A DNA stretch of 20,790 bases, taken from Meridianimarinicoccus sp044221805 (GTDB lineage Bacteria; Pseudomonadota; Alphaproteobacteria; Rhodobacterales; Rhodobacteraceae). The notes beneath the pieces were generated by a model. The model was not told the origin of the DNA. It was given only the letters and a program-made list of their open reading frames with translations, and made no database searches. Location of the stretch: the NCBI GenBank assembly GCA_044221805.1, contig JBGAOK010000063.1:1-20790 (forward strand), given 5' to 3'. Positions 7,340-14,000 of this stretch are shown here, one piece after another; position 1 is the stretch's first letter; each line of letters opens with the position of its first letter. The translations under genes and the position numbers were made by a program.

Positions 7340-7984
7340 TCAGCGGCCGGTGGCGGCGGTGACGCCCGAGACCTCGTCGATGACCCTGAGCCAGAGCTCG
7401 GTGGGCTGCAGGCCCGGCACGGCGTGGCGGCGGTTGACGACGAAGGTCGGCACCCCGGTCAGGCCCATCTCGCGGGCGGCGGTCTCGCGGGCGAGGATCA
7501 CGTCCTTGTCCACGTCCGAGCGCAAGAGCTTCGCCACCACCGCGGCATCGAGCCCGGCGCCGTCGGCGATGTCGGCCAGGGTCTCGGGTTCCGCGATGTC
7601 GCGGCCCTCGTCGAAATGGGCGGCGAACAGGGCCGCGACGACCAGTTCCTGCACGCCCTCGATGCCGCCCCAGTAGATCAGCCGGTGCGCGTCCAGGGTC
7701 GGCGGGGTGCGCCGGACCCGGGTCGGGTCGAGATCGATCCCGTAGCTGCGCGCGGTGGCGGTGACATGGGCCTCGGCCGCTGCGGCGCCGTCGCGGCCCA
7801 GCTTCGCCTCGAGCCAGGCCCGGTGGTCGCGGCCTTCGGGGGGCGTGTCGGGGTCAAGCCGGAACGGATGCCATTCCACCACCATCGGGTGTTCCGGCCG
7901 TTCGGCCAGGGCCCGGTCGAACAGGGTCTTGCCGAGGTAGCACCACGGGCAGATCGGGTCGGCAAAGATGTCAAGCGGGACCAC
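7340..7984 (-). CDS. DsbA-family (FrnE-like) thiol oxidoreductase
   Basis: 214 residues starting at GTG 7984, chosen because GGAGGAACCCG places a strong Shine-Dalgarno 6 nt upstream and the first strand (MVPLDIFADPICPWC) starts there. The redox motif CPWC is at 12-15, and the cis-proline is in GLTGVPTFVV at about 179, as in the FrnE/2-hydroxychromene-2-carboxylate isomerase-like branch of the thioredoxin superfamily. There is no signal peptide, so it should act in the cytoplasm as a disulfide oxidoreductase or glutathione-linked isomerase. The start overlaps the 3' end of the acyl-CoA synthetase gene by 14 bp, which suggests translational coupling. The substrate is unknown. Confidence 0.92.
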   Translation of the reverse strand: MVPLDIFADPICPWCYLGKTLFDRALAERPEHPMVVEWHPFRLDPDTPPEGRDHRAWLEAKLGRDGAAAAEAHVTATARSYGIDLDPTRVRRTPPTLDAHRLIYWGGIEGVQELVVAALFAAHFDEGRDIAEPETLADIADGAGLDAAVVAKLLRSDVDKDVILARETAAREMGLTGVPTFVVNRRHAVPGLQPTELWLRVIDEVSGVTAATGR

Positions 7985-9545
7985 CGGGTTCCTCCGTCGC
8001 TGGCGTGGCGCGGCCGGCGGGACCCCGGTCCCGGAGCACGCGGCGCGAGAGCTTGTTGTTGGCCCCGCGCGGCAGCGCGGTTTCCGCCACGAAGATCCGC
8101 GGACACTTGTAGCGCGCCAGCCGGGCGGCCGCGAATGCGGCAAGATCGGCCTCGTCCAGCGGACGGGCGGCGACATAGTGCAGCGCGATGACGCTGGCAC
8201 CCGAGCTGCCGGTGCCGACGCTGCGTTCGACCGCGGCGGCCTCGAGGATGGCGGGGTGCTCCAGCATCGCCGCCTCGACCTCGACCGGCGAGACCCGGTA
8301 GCCGCCGGCGTTCATCATGTCGTCGTCCCGGCCCAGATAGGTGACGGCGCCGGCCGCATCCATCGCGCCGAGATCGCCGGTGAGGAACCAGGCGCCGTCG
8401 GGGCTGAAGCGGGCGCGGGTCTCGGCCGGCTGGTCCAGATAGCCCAGCATCAGGCCCGGGTCGTCGGCGGCGATGGCGATGGTGCCGGGGTCGCCGCGCG
8501 GGACCGGGCTTCCGTCGGCGCCCAGCAGCGCCAGCCGCCGGCCGGGCTGGGGGAAGCCGAGGGTGCCCTCGGGCGCCGGCCTTGCGGGGGCGCCGGACAG
8601 GAAGGTCGAGCATTCCGACTGGCCGAAGGCCTCGAAGACCGGGGTGCCGGTGACGGCCGTCCACTGGTCCCGGACCTCGGGGCTGAGCTTCTCGCCGGCG
8701 GACAGGCCGTGGCGCAGGCCGGGCAGCGGCGGCACAGGCGACCTGAGCATCTGCCGGTAAACCCCCGGGGCTGCGGCAAAGATCGTCGCGCCATGGGCGG
8801 CGAGCAGGGCCGGCAGCGCGGTGGGCGGGGTTCCCGGCGCCGGGATCAGCGCGGTGGCGCCCAGGGTCCAGGGGTCCAGAAGCCCGGTGCCCAGCGTATA
8901 GGTCCAGTTGAACGCCCCGGCATGGAGCAGCCGGTCCCCGGGCGTCAGGCCGGACCAGCCCGCGACCATCATCCGCCGGGCCCAGATCGCGCGATGGGCG
9001 TGCATCACCGCCCGCGGCTGGCCCGAGGTGCCCGAGGTATAGATGATGTAGGCCAGCCGGTCCGGGTCGCCGAGGGCGAACTCCGCCGGCGCCGCGGCGG
9101 CCAGGGCGTCGAAGCCGTCGAGGTCGAGCACCGGGCAGGCCGGGTCGGCGGGCAGGCAGACCCCCGGTTCGGCAAGGATCAGCCGGGGCGCGATCTCGGC
9201 CGCGATGCGGCTGATCTCGGGGCCGGTGAGCTGGGTCGATGTGGGCACCGGCACCAGTCCCGCGGCGATCGCAGCCAGGAAGGCGAGCGGGAACTCGACC
9301 CGGTTGCCGATCCGCATCAGCACCCGGTCGCCGGGCCGCAGGCCGAGGCCCAGAAGTCCGCCGGCGCTGCGCCGGACGGTGTCGCGGATCTGCCCGTGGC
9401 TCCAGCTTTCGGCGCTGTCGCCGGACAGGATGAGCAGCGCCGGCCGGTCGGGCCGCGACGCCGCACGGGCCAGCACATGGGCGGCGAGGTTGAACGGGCG
9501 CGGGCAGGGCGCATGCGGGCCGGTGTCCACCAGCGAGAGCGTCAT
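7971..9545 (-). CDS. AMP-dependent acyl-CoA synthetase/ligase (ANL superfamily)
   Basis: 524 residues from ATG 9545. The A3 phosphate loop YTSGTSGQPRAV is at 169-180, with Arg where most ligases have Lys. An ATP-binding block EAFGQSECS is at 305-313, the hinge block WFLTGDLG at 386-393 and GRDDDMMNAGGYRVSPVEVE at 405-424, and the adenylation lysine probably Lys498 in GANNKLSRR. The overall order and length fit the benzoate-CoA/medium-chain acyl-CoA ligase group, which activates a carboxylate to acyl-AMP and then the CoA thioester in the cytoplasm. The substrate is not readable. The frame is open upstream to 9812, but that part lies over the preceding gene's 3' end, and no better start is visible. 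The Shine-Dalgarno is weak. Confidence 0.9.
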   Translation of the reverse strand: MTLSLVDTGPHAPCPRPFNLAAHVLARAASRPDRPALLILSGDSAESWSHGQIRDTVRRSAGGLLGLGLRPGDRVLMRIGNRVEFPLAFLAAIAAGLVPVPTSTQLTGPEISRIAAEIAPRLILAEPGVCLPADPACPVLDLDGFDALAAAAPAEFALGDPDRLAYIIYTSGTSGQPRAVMHAHRAIWARRMMVAGWSGLTPGDRLLHAGAFNWTYTLGTGLLDPWTLGATALIPAPGTPPTALPALLAAHGATIFAAAPGVYRQMLRSPVPPLPGLRHGLSAGEKLSPEVRDQWTAVTGTPVFEAFGQSECSTFLSGAPARPAPEGTLGFPQPGRRLALLGADGSPVPRGDPGTIAIAADDPGLMLGYLDQPAETRARFSPDGAWFLTGDLGAMDAAGAVTYLGRDDDMMNAGGYRVSPVEVEAAMLEHPAILEAAAVERSVGTGSSGASVIALHYVAARPLDEADLAAFAAARLARYKCPRIFVAETALPRGANNKLSRRVLRDRGPAGRATPATEEPGGPA

Positions 9546-9617
9546 GGCCGGCGCGCTCAGGCCGGGCCGCCGCCGGGGCACTCGGACGGCAGGCCGGCGC
9601 AGCGCCGCGGCCGGGCG

Positions 9618-9640
9618 CAAATTCCTTTCAAAGGAATTTG
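9618..9640. repeat. AT-rich 23-bp perfect palindrome between two minus-strand genes
   Basis: CAAATTCCTTT (9618-9628) and AAAGGAATTTG (9630-9640) are perfect inverted copies around a single central base. Flanking CCGGG (9611-9615) and CCCGG (9644-9648) can extend the stem. It lies in the 139-bp spacer between the solute-binding protein gene and the acyl-CoA synthetase gene, and its base composition stands out from the surroundings. It could be a bidirectional terminator-like hairpin, a processing site or an operator. Confidence 0.7.
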
Positions 9641-9684
9641 GCCCCCGGCGGCACCGGTCCGCCCGGTGCCGGGCCGGTGGCGGC

Positions 9685-11559
9685 TCATTCCCACCACCAG
9701 ACGTCGGGCAGGAAGCCCTGCCAGTCGCCATAGATCTGCACCTTCTGCGGATAGTGCAGCTGCTTCCCATGGGCGATGCGCGAGACCGGCGCGTACCAGA
9801 GCGGGATGACATAGCGCCCCGTGGTCAGCACCCGGTCGAGCGCCCTTGTCGCGGCGGTGAAGTCCTCGGGGCTGGTCGAGGTCAGCATGGCCTGGATCAT
9901 TGCGTCCACCGCCGGGGACTTGATCCCCATCCAGTTCAGGCTGCCGGGCTGGTCGTGGCTGGCCGTGCTCCAGTAGAGGTTCTGCTCGTTCCCGGGGCTG
10001 AGCGAGAGCGCGCGCTGGTAGACCGTCATGCCGAAGTCGAACCGGTCCGTGCGTTCGCGGTACTGGGCCGAGTCGACCACCGTCACCTTGGGCCGGATGC
10101 CGAGGCGGTCGAGCCCGGCCACGAACATGTCGACGATGGCGCGGTCCTGCACCAGCGCCAGCGCCGAGCCCTGGCGCAAGAGGATCTCGAACTCGAAGGG
10201 TTCGCCCTTGTCGTTGACGAGGACGCCGTCCTTCGGGGTCCAGCCGGCCTCGGCCAGTTCGTCCGCGGCGGCGCGCAGGTTGGCGCGGTTGCGTTCGGTG
10301 CCGTCGCCCACCGGCAGGGTATAGCCGTCCAGCGCACCGGGCAGCAGGTCGCCCTTGAAGGGTTCCAGCAGCGCGCGCACCTTGCCCTCGGCCGGGCCGG
10401 GGCCCATGGCGAGGACCGAGTTGCCGAAGAAGCTGGGGATGCGCGGGTCGACCCCACCGGCCTGGGTCTGGGAGATGAATTCGTAGTTGAAGGCGGTGAG
10501 CAGCGCGTCGCGCACCCGCCAGTCCTGGAAGACCGGCTGGCGGGCATTGAACACCAACCCGACGATGCCCGAGGGGCGCTGGTGCGGGATCTCGGACTTT
10601 ACCACGTCTCCGCTTCGGACCCGTTCGAAATCATAGCCTTGCACCCATCTGTTCACGTCGTATTCGCGGAAGACATTGGTGGTGCCGGCCTTGAACGCCT
10701 CGAACATGACGCTGGCGTCCGAGAAGAACTCGAAACGCATCTGGTCGAAGTTGTTCAGCCCGCGCTGCAGCGGCAGGTCCTTCCCCCAGTAGTCGGGGTT
10801 GCGGTCGAGCGTGATCGACCGGCCGGGATCGACCTTGCCAATGACATAGGCGCCGGTGCCGATCGGCGGGATCATCGACGAGGCGGCGAAGTCCAGCCCC
10901 TCCCACTGGGCCTTCTTGAAGATCGGCCGGAGCCCCATGATCAGGGGCAGCTCCCGGTCGGGGGTGTTGAAGGTGATCCGCACGCCGCGCTCGCCCACGG
11001 CCTCGATCTTCGCGACCTTCGACCAGGCCCCGGCGAAGCGCGGGTGGCCCTTGGTGCCGAGGGTCTCGAACGACCAGATCACGTCCGCGACGGTGACCGG
11101 GCTGCCGTCCGAGAAGCGCGCCTCGGGGCGCAGGGTGAACTCGACCCAGTCCCGGTCCGGGCCGGTCTCGACTGATTCGGCCAGCAACCCGTAGAGGCTG
11201 AAGGGTTCGTCCCAGCTTCGGCCCATAAGGCCCTCGAAAACATGGGCCTGCACCGCCCAGGGGGCGCGGCCCTTGAGGATGTGGGGGTTCAGGGAATCGA
11301 AGCCGCCGACCTCGCCGAAGATGATCGTGCCGCCCTTGGGCGCATCGGGATTCACATAGGGCAGAGACACAAAATCGGGTGGAAGGGCGGGTTCGCCATA
11401 CATAGCTATGCCATGGGCGGGCTCGGCGCAGAGGGGCGCCGCGGCGCAGAGGATGGCCAGTGCGGCAGCCCCGGCCAGGGCCAGCGGGAGGAAGGATGCG
11501 GGTGTCAGGGGGGTCCTGCTCTTCTTGCTTTCCGGCAAACTATCAAAGTTTTGTCGCAT
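9685..11559 (-). CDS. YejA-like extracellular solute-binding protein (family 5, peptide ABC transporter)
   Basis: 624 residues. The N-terminus has a basic region (SKKSR) and a hydrophobic core (about 22-44) ending in LCA before EPAHG, a type I signal peptide with cleavage near residue 45. The mature start, HGIAMYGEPALPPDF then LPYVNPDAPKGGTI, is the hallmark of the YejA branch of family 5 binding proteins, which deliver oligopeptides (microcin C in Escherichia coli) to a YejBEF-type permease. Length agrees with that branch. The C-terminus ends DVWWWE, a form common in it. No permease or ATPase gene is adjacent, so it is an orphan within this window. The ATG at 11559 has no good Shine-Dalgarno and lies in the loop of a 7-bp dyad. 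Confidence 0.92.
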   Translation of the reverse strand: MRQNFDSLPESKKSRTPLTPASFLPLALAGAAALAILCAAAPLCAEPAHGIAMYGEPALPPDFVSLPYVNPDAPKGGTIIFGEVGGFDSLNPHILKGRAPWAVQAHVFEGLMGRSWDEPFSLYGLLAESVETGPDRDWVEFTLRPEARFSDGSPVTVADVIWSFETLGTKGHPRFAGAWSKVAKIEAVGERGVRITFNTPDRELPLIMGLRPIFKKAQWEGLDFAASSMIPPIGTGAYVIGKVDPGRSITLDRNPDYWGKDLPLQRGLNNFDQMRFEFFSDASVMFEAFKAGTTNVFREYDVNRWVQGYDFERVRSGDVVKSEIPHQRPSGIVGLVFNARQPVFQDWRVRDALLTAFNYEFISQTQAGGVDPRIPSFFGNSVLAMGPGPAEGKVRALLEPFKGDLLPGALDGYTLPVGDGTERNRANLRAAADELAEAGWTPKDGVLVNDKGEPFEFEILLRQGSALALVQDRAIVDMFVAGLDRLGIRPKVTVVDSAQYRERTDRFDFGMTVYQRALSLSPGNEQNLYWSTASHDQPGSLNWMGIKSPAVDAMIQAMLTSTSPEDFTAATRALDRVLTTGRYVIPLWYAPVSRIAHGKQLHYPQKVQIYGDWQGFLPDVWWWE

Positions 11560-11569
11560 CTCAAACTTT
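11545..11569 (-). promoter_or_regulatory. Dyad enclosing the start codon of the solute-binding protein gene
   Basis: AAAGTTT (11545-11551) and AAACTTT (11563-11569) are perfect inverted copies separated by 11 nt that contain the CAT complement of the start codon (11557-11559). In the mRNA the initiation codon would sit in the loop of a 7-bp AT-rich hairpin. This could tune initiation or serve as an operator. Function is not established. Confidence 0.4.
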
Positions 11570-11573
11570 TGGG

Positions 11574-11602
11574 TTGGAGTGGCGGAATGAATTGCCTATA
11601 TT
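11574..11602 (+). promoter_or_regulatory. Candidate promoter of a small RNA
   Basis: TTGGAG at 11574-11579 and TATATT at 11597-11602 are separated by exactly 17 bp, a good vegetative-sigma arrangement in a GC-rich genome. Transcription would start near 11609. It points towards the hairpin and terminator at 11619-11684. Confidence 0.6.
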
Positions 11603-11608
11603 GAGGTC

Positions 11609-11684
11609 ACTGCTCGATAGGTTTCTTGCCTGTATGAAACCTGCCTCAACGACTGACGCCCGCCTCGTGCGGGCGTTTTTTTTT
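11609..11684 (+). ncRNA. Candidate small non-coding RNA or terminated leader
   Basis: The predicted transcript of about 76 nt starts near 11609, forms a hairpin with a perfect 7-bp stem (AGGTTTC 11619-11625, GAAACCT 11636-11642, 10-nt loop TTGCCTGTAT), then has an unpaired linker (11643-11655) and ends in an intrinsic terminator. This is the layout of a typical Hfq-type sRNA. TTGAGG (11601-11606) and CCTCAA (11644-11649) could extend the first stem if transcription starts further upstream. No ribosome-binding site with a sensible short ORF is present: the ATG at 11634 reads through the terminator. It lies between the divergent YejA-like gene and bdhA. It could instead be an attenuated 5' leader of bdhA, whose start is about 135 nt downstream. 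I do not recognise a known family. Confidence 0.6.
11656..11684 (+). terminator. Rho-independent terminator
   Basis: A perfect 8-bp stem (ACGCCCGC 11656-11663 with GCGGGCGT 11669-11676), a 5-nt loop, and a run of nine T at 11676-11684. It is oriented to stop plus-strand transcripts, yet no protein gene on that strand ends nearby, which is the main reason to propose a small RNA. Confidence 0.88.
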
Positions 11685-11818
11685 GGCCCTGCAGCATCGG
11701 GCGGGCCGTCATTTCGCCGCACGGACCTGCTCCGTCCCGGGTCGTGTGCAGCGCTTTCGTCCAGCCTTCGCATATGCAGTATAGGCGGCAACTGGGGGCT
11801 TGAAAGGAAGGAAGCTGC

Positions 11819-12592
11819 ATGTCGCTGAAGGGAAAGACCGCCGTCGTCACCGGGTCGAACTCGGGCATCGGGCTGGGCGTGGTGATCGAACTCGCCAAGG
11901 CCGGGGCCAACGTGGTGCTGAACTCGTTCACCGACCGCGACGAGGATCATGCGCTGGCCGAGAAGATCGGCGCCGAGCACGGGGTCGTCGCGCGCTATAT
12001 CAAGGCCGACCTGTCGAAAGCGGACGAGTCGCGCGCGCTGGTCGAGCAGGCGGGCGCCTGCGACATCCTGGTGAACAACGCCGGGATCCAGTTCGTCTCG
12101 CCGATCGACCAGTTCCCGGTCGAGAAATGGGACCAGATCATCGCGGTCAACCTGAACTCGGCCTTCCACACCACCGCGGTGGCGCTGCCGATGATGCGCA
12201 AGGCGGGCTGGGGCCGGGTGGTCAACATCGCCTCGGCGCACGGGCTGACCGGATCGCCGTTCAAGTCGGCCTATGTGGCGGCCAAGCACGGCATCGTCGG
12301 CATGACCAAGGTGGTGGCGCTGGAAACCGCGCGCGAGCCGATCACCGCGAACGCGGTCTGCCCGGGCTATGTGCTGACGCCGCTGGTCGAGGCGCAGATC
12401 CCCGCGACCATGAAGGAATACAACATGAGCCGCGACGAGGTGGTCGAGAAGGTGCTGCTGGACCGGCAGCCCTCGAAGCAGTTCGCCACGGTCGAGCAGA
12501 TGGGCGGCGTGGTGGTGTTCCTGTGCTCGCCGGCGGCGGACCAGATCACCGGCACGACGATCAGCGTCGACGGCGGCTGGACCGCGCTCTGA
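11819..12592 (+). CDS. bdhA: 3-hydroxybutyrate dehydrogenase
   Basis: 257 residues, a short-chain dehydrogenase that oxidises (R)-3-hydroxybutyrate to acetoacetate with NAD+ in the cytoplasm, a step in polyhydroxybutyrate and ketone-body use. The cofactor motif TGSNSGIG is at 11-18, NNAG at 86-89, structural Asn111, and the catalytic Ser139, Tyr152 and Lys156 (YVAAK). Features special to bdhA are the SAHGLTGSPFKSAY segment, VCPGYVLTPLVEAQI at about 180-194 and the end GTTISVDGGWTAL. A strong AGGAAGGAAG box lies just upstream of ATG 11819. A patatin-like gene follows after 55 bp and is probably in the same operon. Confidence 0.95.
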   Translation: MSLKGKTAVVTGSNSGIGLGVVIELAKAGANVVLNSFTDRDEDHALAEKIGAEHGVVARYIKADLSKADESRALVEQAGACDILVNNAGIQFVSPIDQFPVEKWDQIIAVNLNSAFHTTAVALPMMRKAGWGRVVNIASAHGLTGSPFKSAYVAAKHGIVGMTKVVALETAREPITANAVCPGYVLTPLVEAQIPATMKEYNMSRDEVVEKVLLDRQPSKQFATVEQMGGVVVFLCSPAADQITGTTISVDGGWTAL

Positions 12593-12601
12593 CGGAATGA
12601 G

Positions 12602-12627
12602 GGGCGGCGGGGGACCGCCTGCCGCCC
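12602..12627 (+). repeat. Intercistronic hairpin between bdhA and the patatin gene
   Basis: GGGCGGC (12602-12608) and GCCGCCC (12621-12627) are perfect inverted copies with a 12-nt interior. There is no T-run, so it is unlikely to be an efficient terminator. It may stabilise the upstream message or set relative expression of the two genes. Confidence 0.5.
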
Positions 12628-12647
12628 TGACGGACCGGGGAAGGCCG

Positions 12648-13694
12648 ATGACGAAACGGATCAGTCTGGCGCTTCAGGGCGGCGGCGCCCATGGCGCTTT
12701 CACCTGGGGGGCCTTGAAGCGGATCCTCGAGGACCCCGACATCGAGATCGGGGCGATCTCGGGCACTTCGGCGGGGGCGCTGAACGGGGCCGCGGTCAAG
12801 GCGGGGCTGGCCGCGGGCGAGGGTGCCGCGGGGCGCCGGGCGGCGATCGCCCAGTTGGAATGGCTCTGGCGCCAGATCGAAGCCGTCACCGACCTGCGGC
12901 TGACCGCGTGGATGAATGCGGTGTTTCCCGACCCGGCTTTCGTCTCGCGCGGGATCGAGGCCTTTCCCCTTTTCGCCATGGCCGATGCGGCCAGCCGGTC
13001 GGTCAGCCCCTATGGCTATGGCCCGTTCTACGAAAATCCGCTGCGCCGGATCGTCGAGAAACTGCCGTTCGAGCGGGTCCGCGGCGATGCCGGGCCGGCC
13101 TTCTTCGTGAACGCGACCCGGGTACGCAACGGGCAGAGCCGGGTGTTCCCGCAGGCGGAGATCACGACCGAGGTCCTTCTCGCTTCGGCCTGCCTGCCGA
13201 CGGTGTTCCAGGCGATCGAGATCGCGGACGGCGAGACCGGACGGACGGAGGAGTTCTGGGACGGGGCCTATTCCGGCAACCCGGCGCTGGTCCCGCTGAT
13301 CGGGCCGGCCTTGCCCGATGACGTGGTGATCGTCGGCACCACCCCGATGGAGCGCGATGACCGGCCCCGCTCGCCGGCCGAGATCCAGAACCGGATCAAC
13401 GAAATCAGCTTCAACGCGGCGCTTCTGCGGGAGCTGCGCGAGATCGGTGTCGTGAAGCGGCTGATCGCCGAGGGGTGGATCGAGCGCGGCCGGATGCCCG
13501 ACCCGAACCTCCACCTCATCGCCGATGACGCGATGATGGCGCATCTGAGCGTGGCGACCACGCTGGTGCCGACGCCCTATGTGATCGGCCGGCTGAGGGA
13601 TGCCGGACATGCGGCGGCGGACAGGTTCCTCGCGGCGCACAAGGCCGACCTGTCCCTGCGTTCCACGCTAGACCTGCCGGGGATGTCCGGCTGA
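12648..13694 (+). CDS. Patatin-like phospholipase/hydrolase
   Basis: 348 residues from ATG 12648, selected because GGGGAAGG lies directly upstream and the first patatin strand (ISLALQGGGAHG) follows. The oxyanion-hole glycines are at 11-16 (GGGAHG), the nucleophile is Ser41 in GTSAG, and the catalytic Asp is Asp205 in the DGA motif (WDGAYSGNP), giving a complete Ser-Asp dyad. No signal peptide is visible, so it should act on lipids or polyesters inside the cell. Being 55 bp downstream of bdhA, it may release 3-hydroxyacyl substrates or remodel lipids around storage granules. That role is inferred from context only. Homologues in alphaproteobacteria are often placed next to bdhA. Confidence 0.92.
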   Translation: MTKRISLALQGGGAHGAFTWGALKRILEDPDIEIGAISGTSAGALNGAAVKAGLAAGEGAAGRRAAIAQLEWLWRQIEAVTDLRLTAWMNAVFPDPAFVSRGIEAFPLFAMADAASRSVSPYGYGPFYENPLRRIVEKLPFERVRGDAGPAFFVNATRVRNGQSRVFPQAEITTEVLLASACLPTVFQAIEIADGETGRTEEFWDGAYSGNPALVPLIGPALPDDVVIVGTTPMERDDRPRSPAEIQNRINEISFNAALLRELREIGVVKRLIAEGWIERGRMPDPNLHLIADDAMMAHLSVATTLVPTPYVIGRLRDAGHAAADRFLAAHKADLSLRSTLDLPGMSG

Positions 13695-13770
13695 GCCGGG
13701 CGACCCGTCCCCAGGCGCCCCGGACTGGAACCTTGCGTCACGACGGGCCGGAGCACCGGGCGGGGCCGAT

Positions 13771-13791
13771 TCCGCGCTGGACCGGCGCGGA
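13771..13791. repeat. Perfect 7-bp dyad downstream of the patatin gene
   Basis: TCCGCGC (13771-13777) and GCGCGGA (13785-13791) flank a 7-nt loop in the 143-bp spacer between the patatin gene and the small lipoprotein gene. No T-run follows. It may mark the 3' end of the bdhA operon or an operator for the next gene. Confidence 0.4.
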
Positions 13792-13837
13792 AGCCGCGAC
13801 CTAGGATCGCCGCACCGAAGATCAGGGAGGCGGATCG

Positions 13838-13978
13838 ATGAAGATGGCGGTTGTATTCGGGCTGGTGCTGCTGGCGCTGGCGGGCTGCGAAACCGGCACG
13901 ACCACGACGACGGGCGGCAGCGCGGCCAGCGGCGAGGCGATCGAGCAGGCGGCAGCGACGGCGGACCTGCCGAACTGA
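13838..13978 (+). CDS. Small lipoprotein
   Basis: 46 residues. GGGAGG lies 7 nt before ATG 13838. The N-terminus MKMAVVFGLVLLALAGC is a compact lipoprotein signal with lipobox LAGC, so Cys17 should be lipidated and residues 18-46 form a short tail: a Thr/Gly/Ser-rich stretch and an Ala-rich acidic end. Residue 18 is Glu rather than Asp, which favours sorting to the outer membrane if the usual rule applies. It resembles entericidin-like mini-lipoproteins in size only; I cannot assign a function. Its stop lies 10 bp from the convergent LysE-type gene. Confidence 0.75.
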   Translation: MKMAVVFGLVLLALAGCETGTTTTTGGSAASGEAIEQAAATADLPN

Positions 13979-13984
13979 TCCGGG

Positions 13985-14000
13985 GGCCTCAGCCGAGGCC
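13985..14000. repeat. Hairpin at the convergent 3' ends of lipoprotein and LysE genes
   Basis: GGCCTC (13985-13990) and GAGGCC (13995-14000) form a perfect 6-bp stem with a 4-nt loop that overlaps the LysE-type stop codon. Without a T-run it is at best a weak terminator in either direction. Confidence 0.35.

Noticed and set aside
9205..11175. 656-codon plus-strand open frame over the acyl-CoA synthetase and YejA-like genes
   Set aside because: It spans two well-supported minus-strand genes and their spacer and shows no protein family, so it is a GC-driven shadow.
11690..11779. Three GCAG-containing sites upstream of bdhA as possible PhaR operators
   Set aside because: PhaR sites I know of need two TGC-rich half-sites with a short gap; these single GCAG sequences are common in GC-rich DNA and do not form that arrangement.
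11634..11828. Short plus-strand ORF starting at ATG 11634
   Set aside because: It has no ribosome-binding site and reads through the terminator stem and T-run, so it cannot be a sensible leader peptide.
12602..12627. Hairpin after bdhA as a terminator
   Set aside because: There is no T-run and the patatin gene follows closely with its own ribosome-binding site, so co-transcription is more likely.
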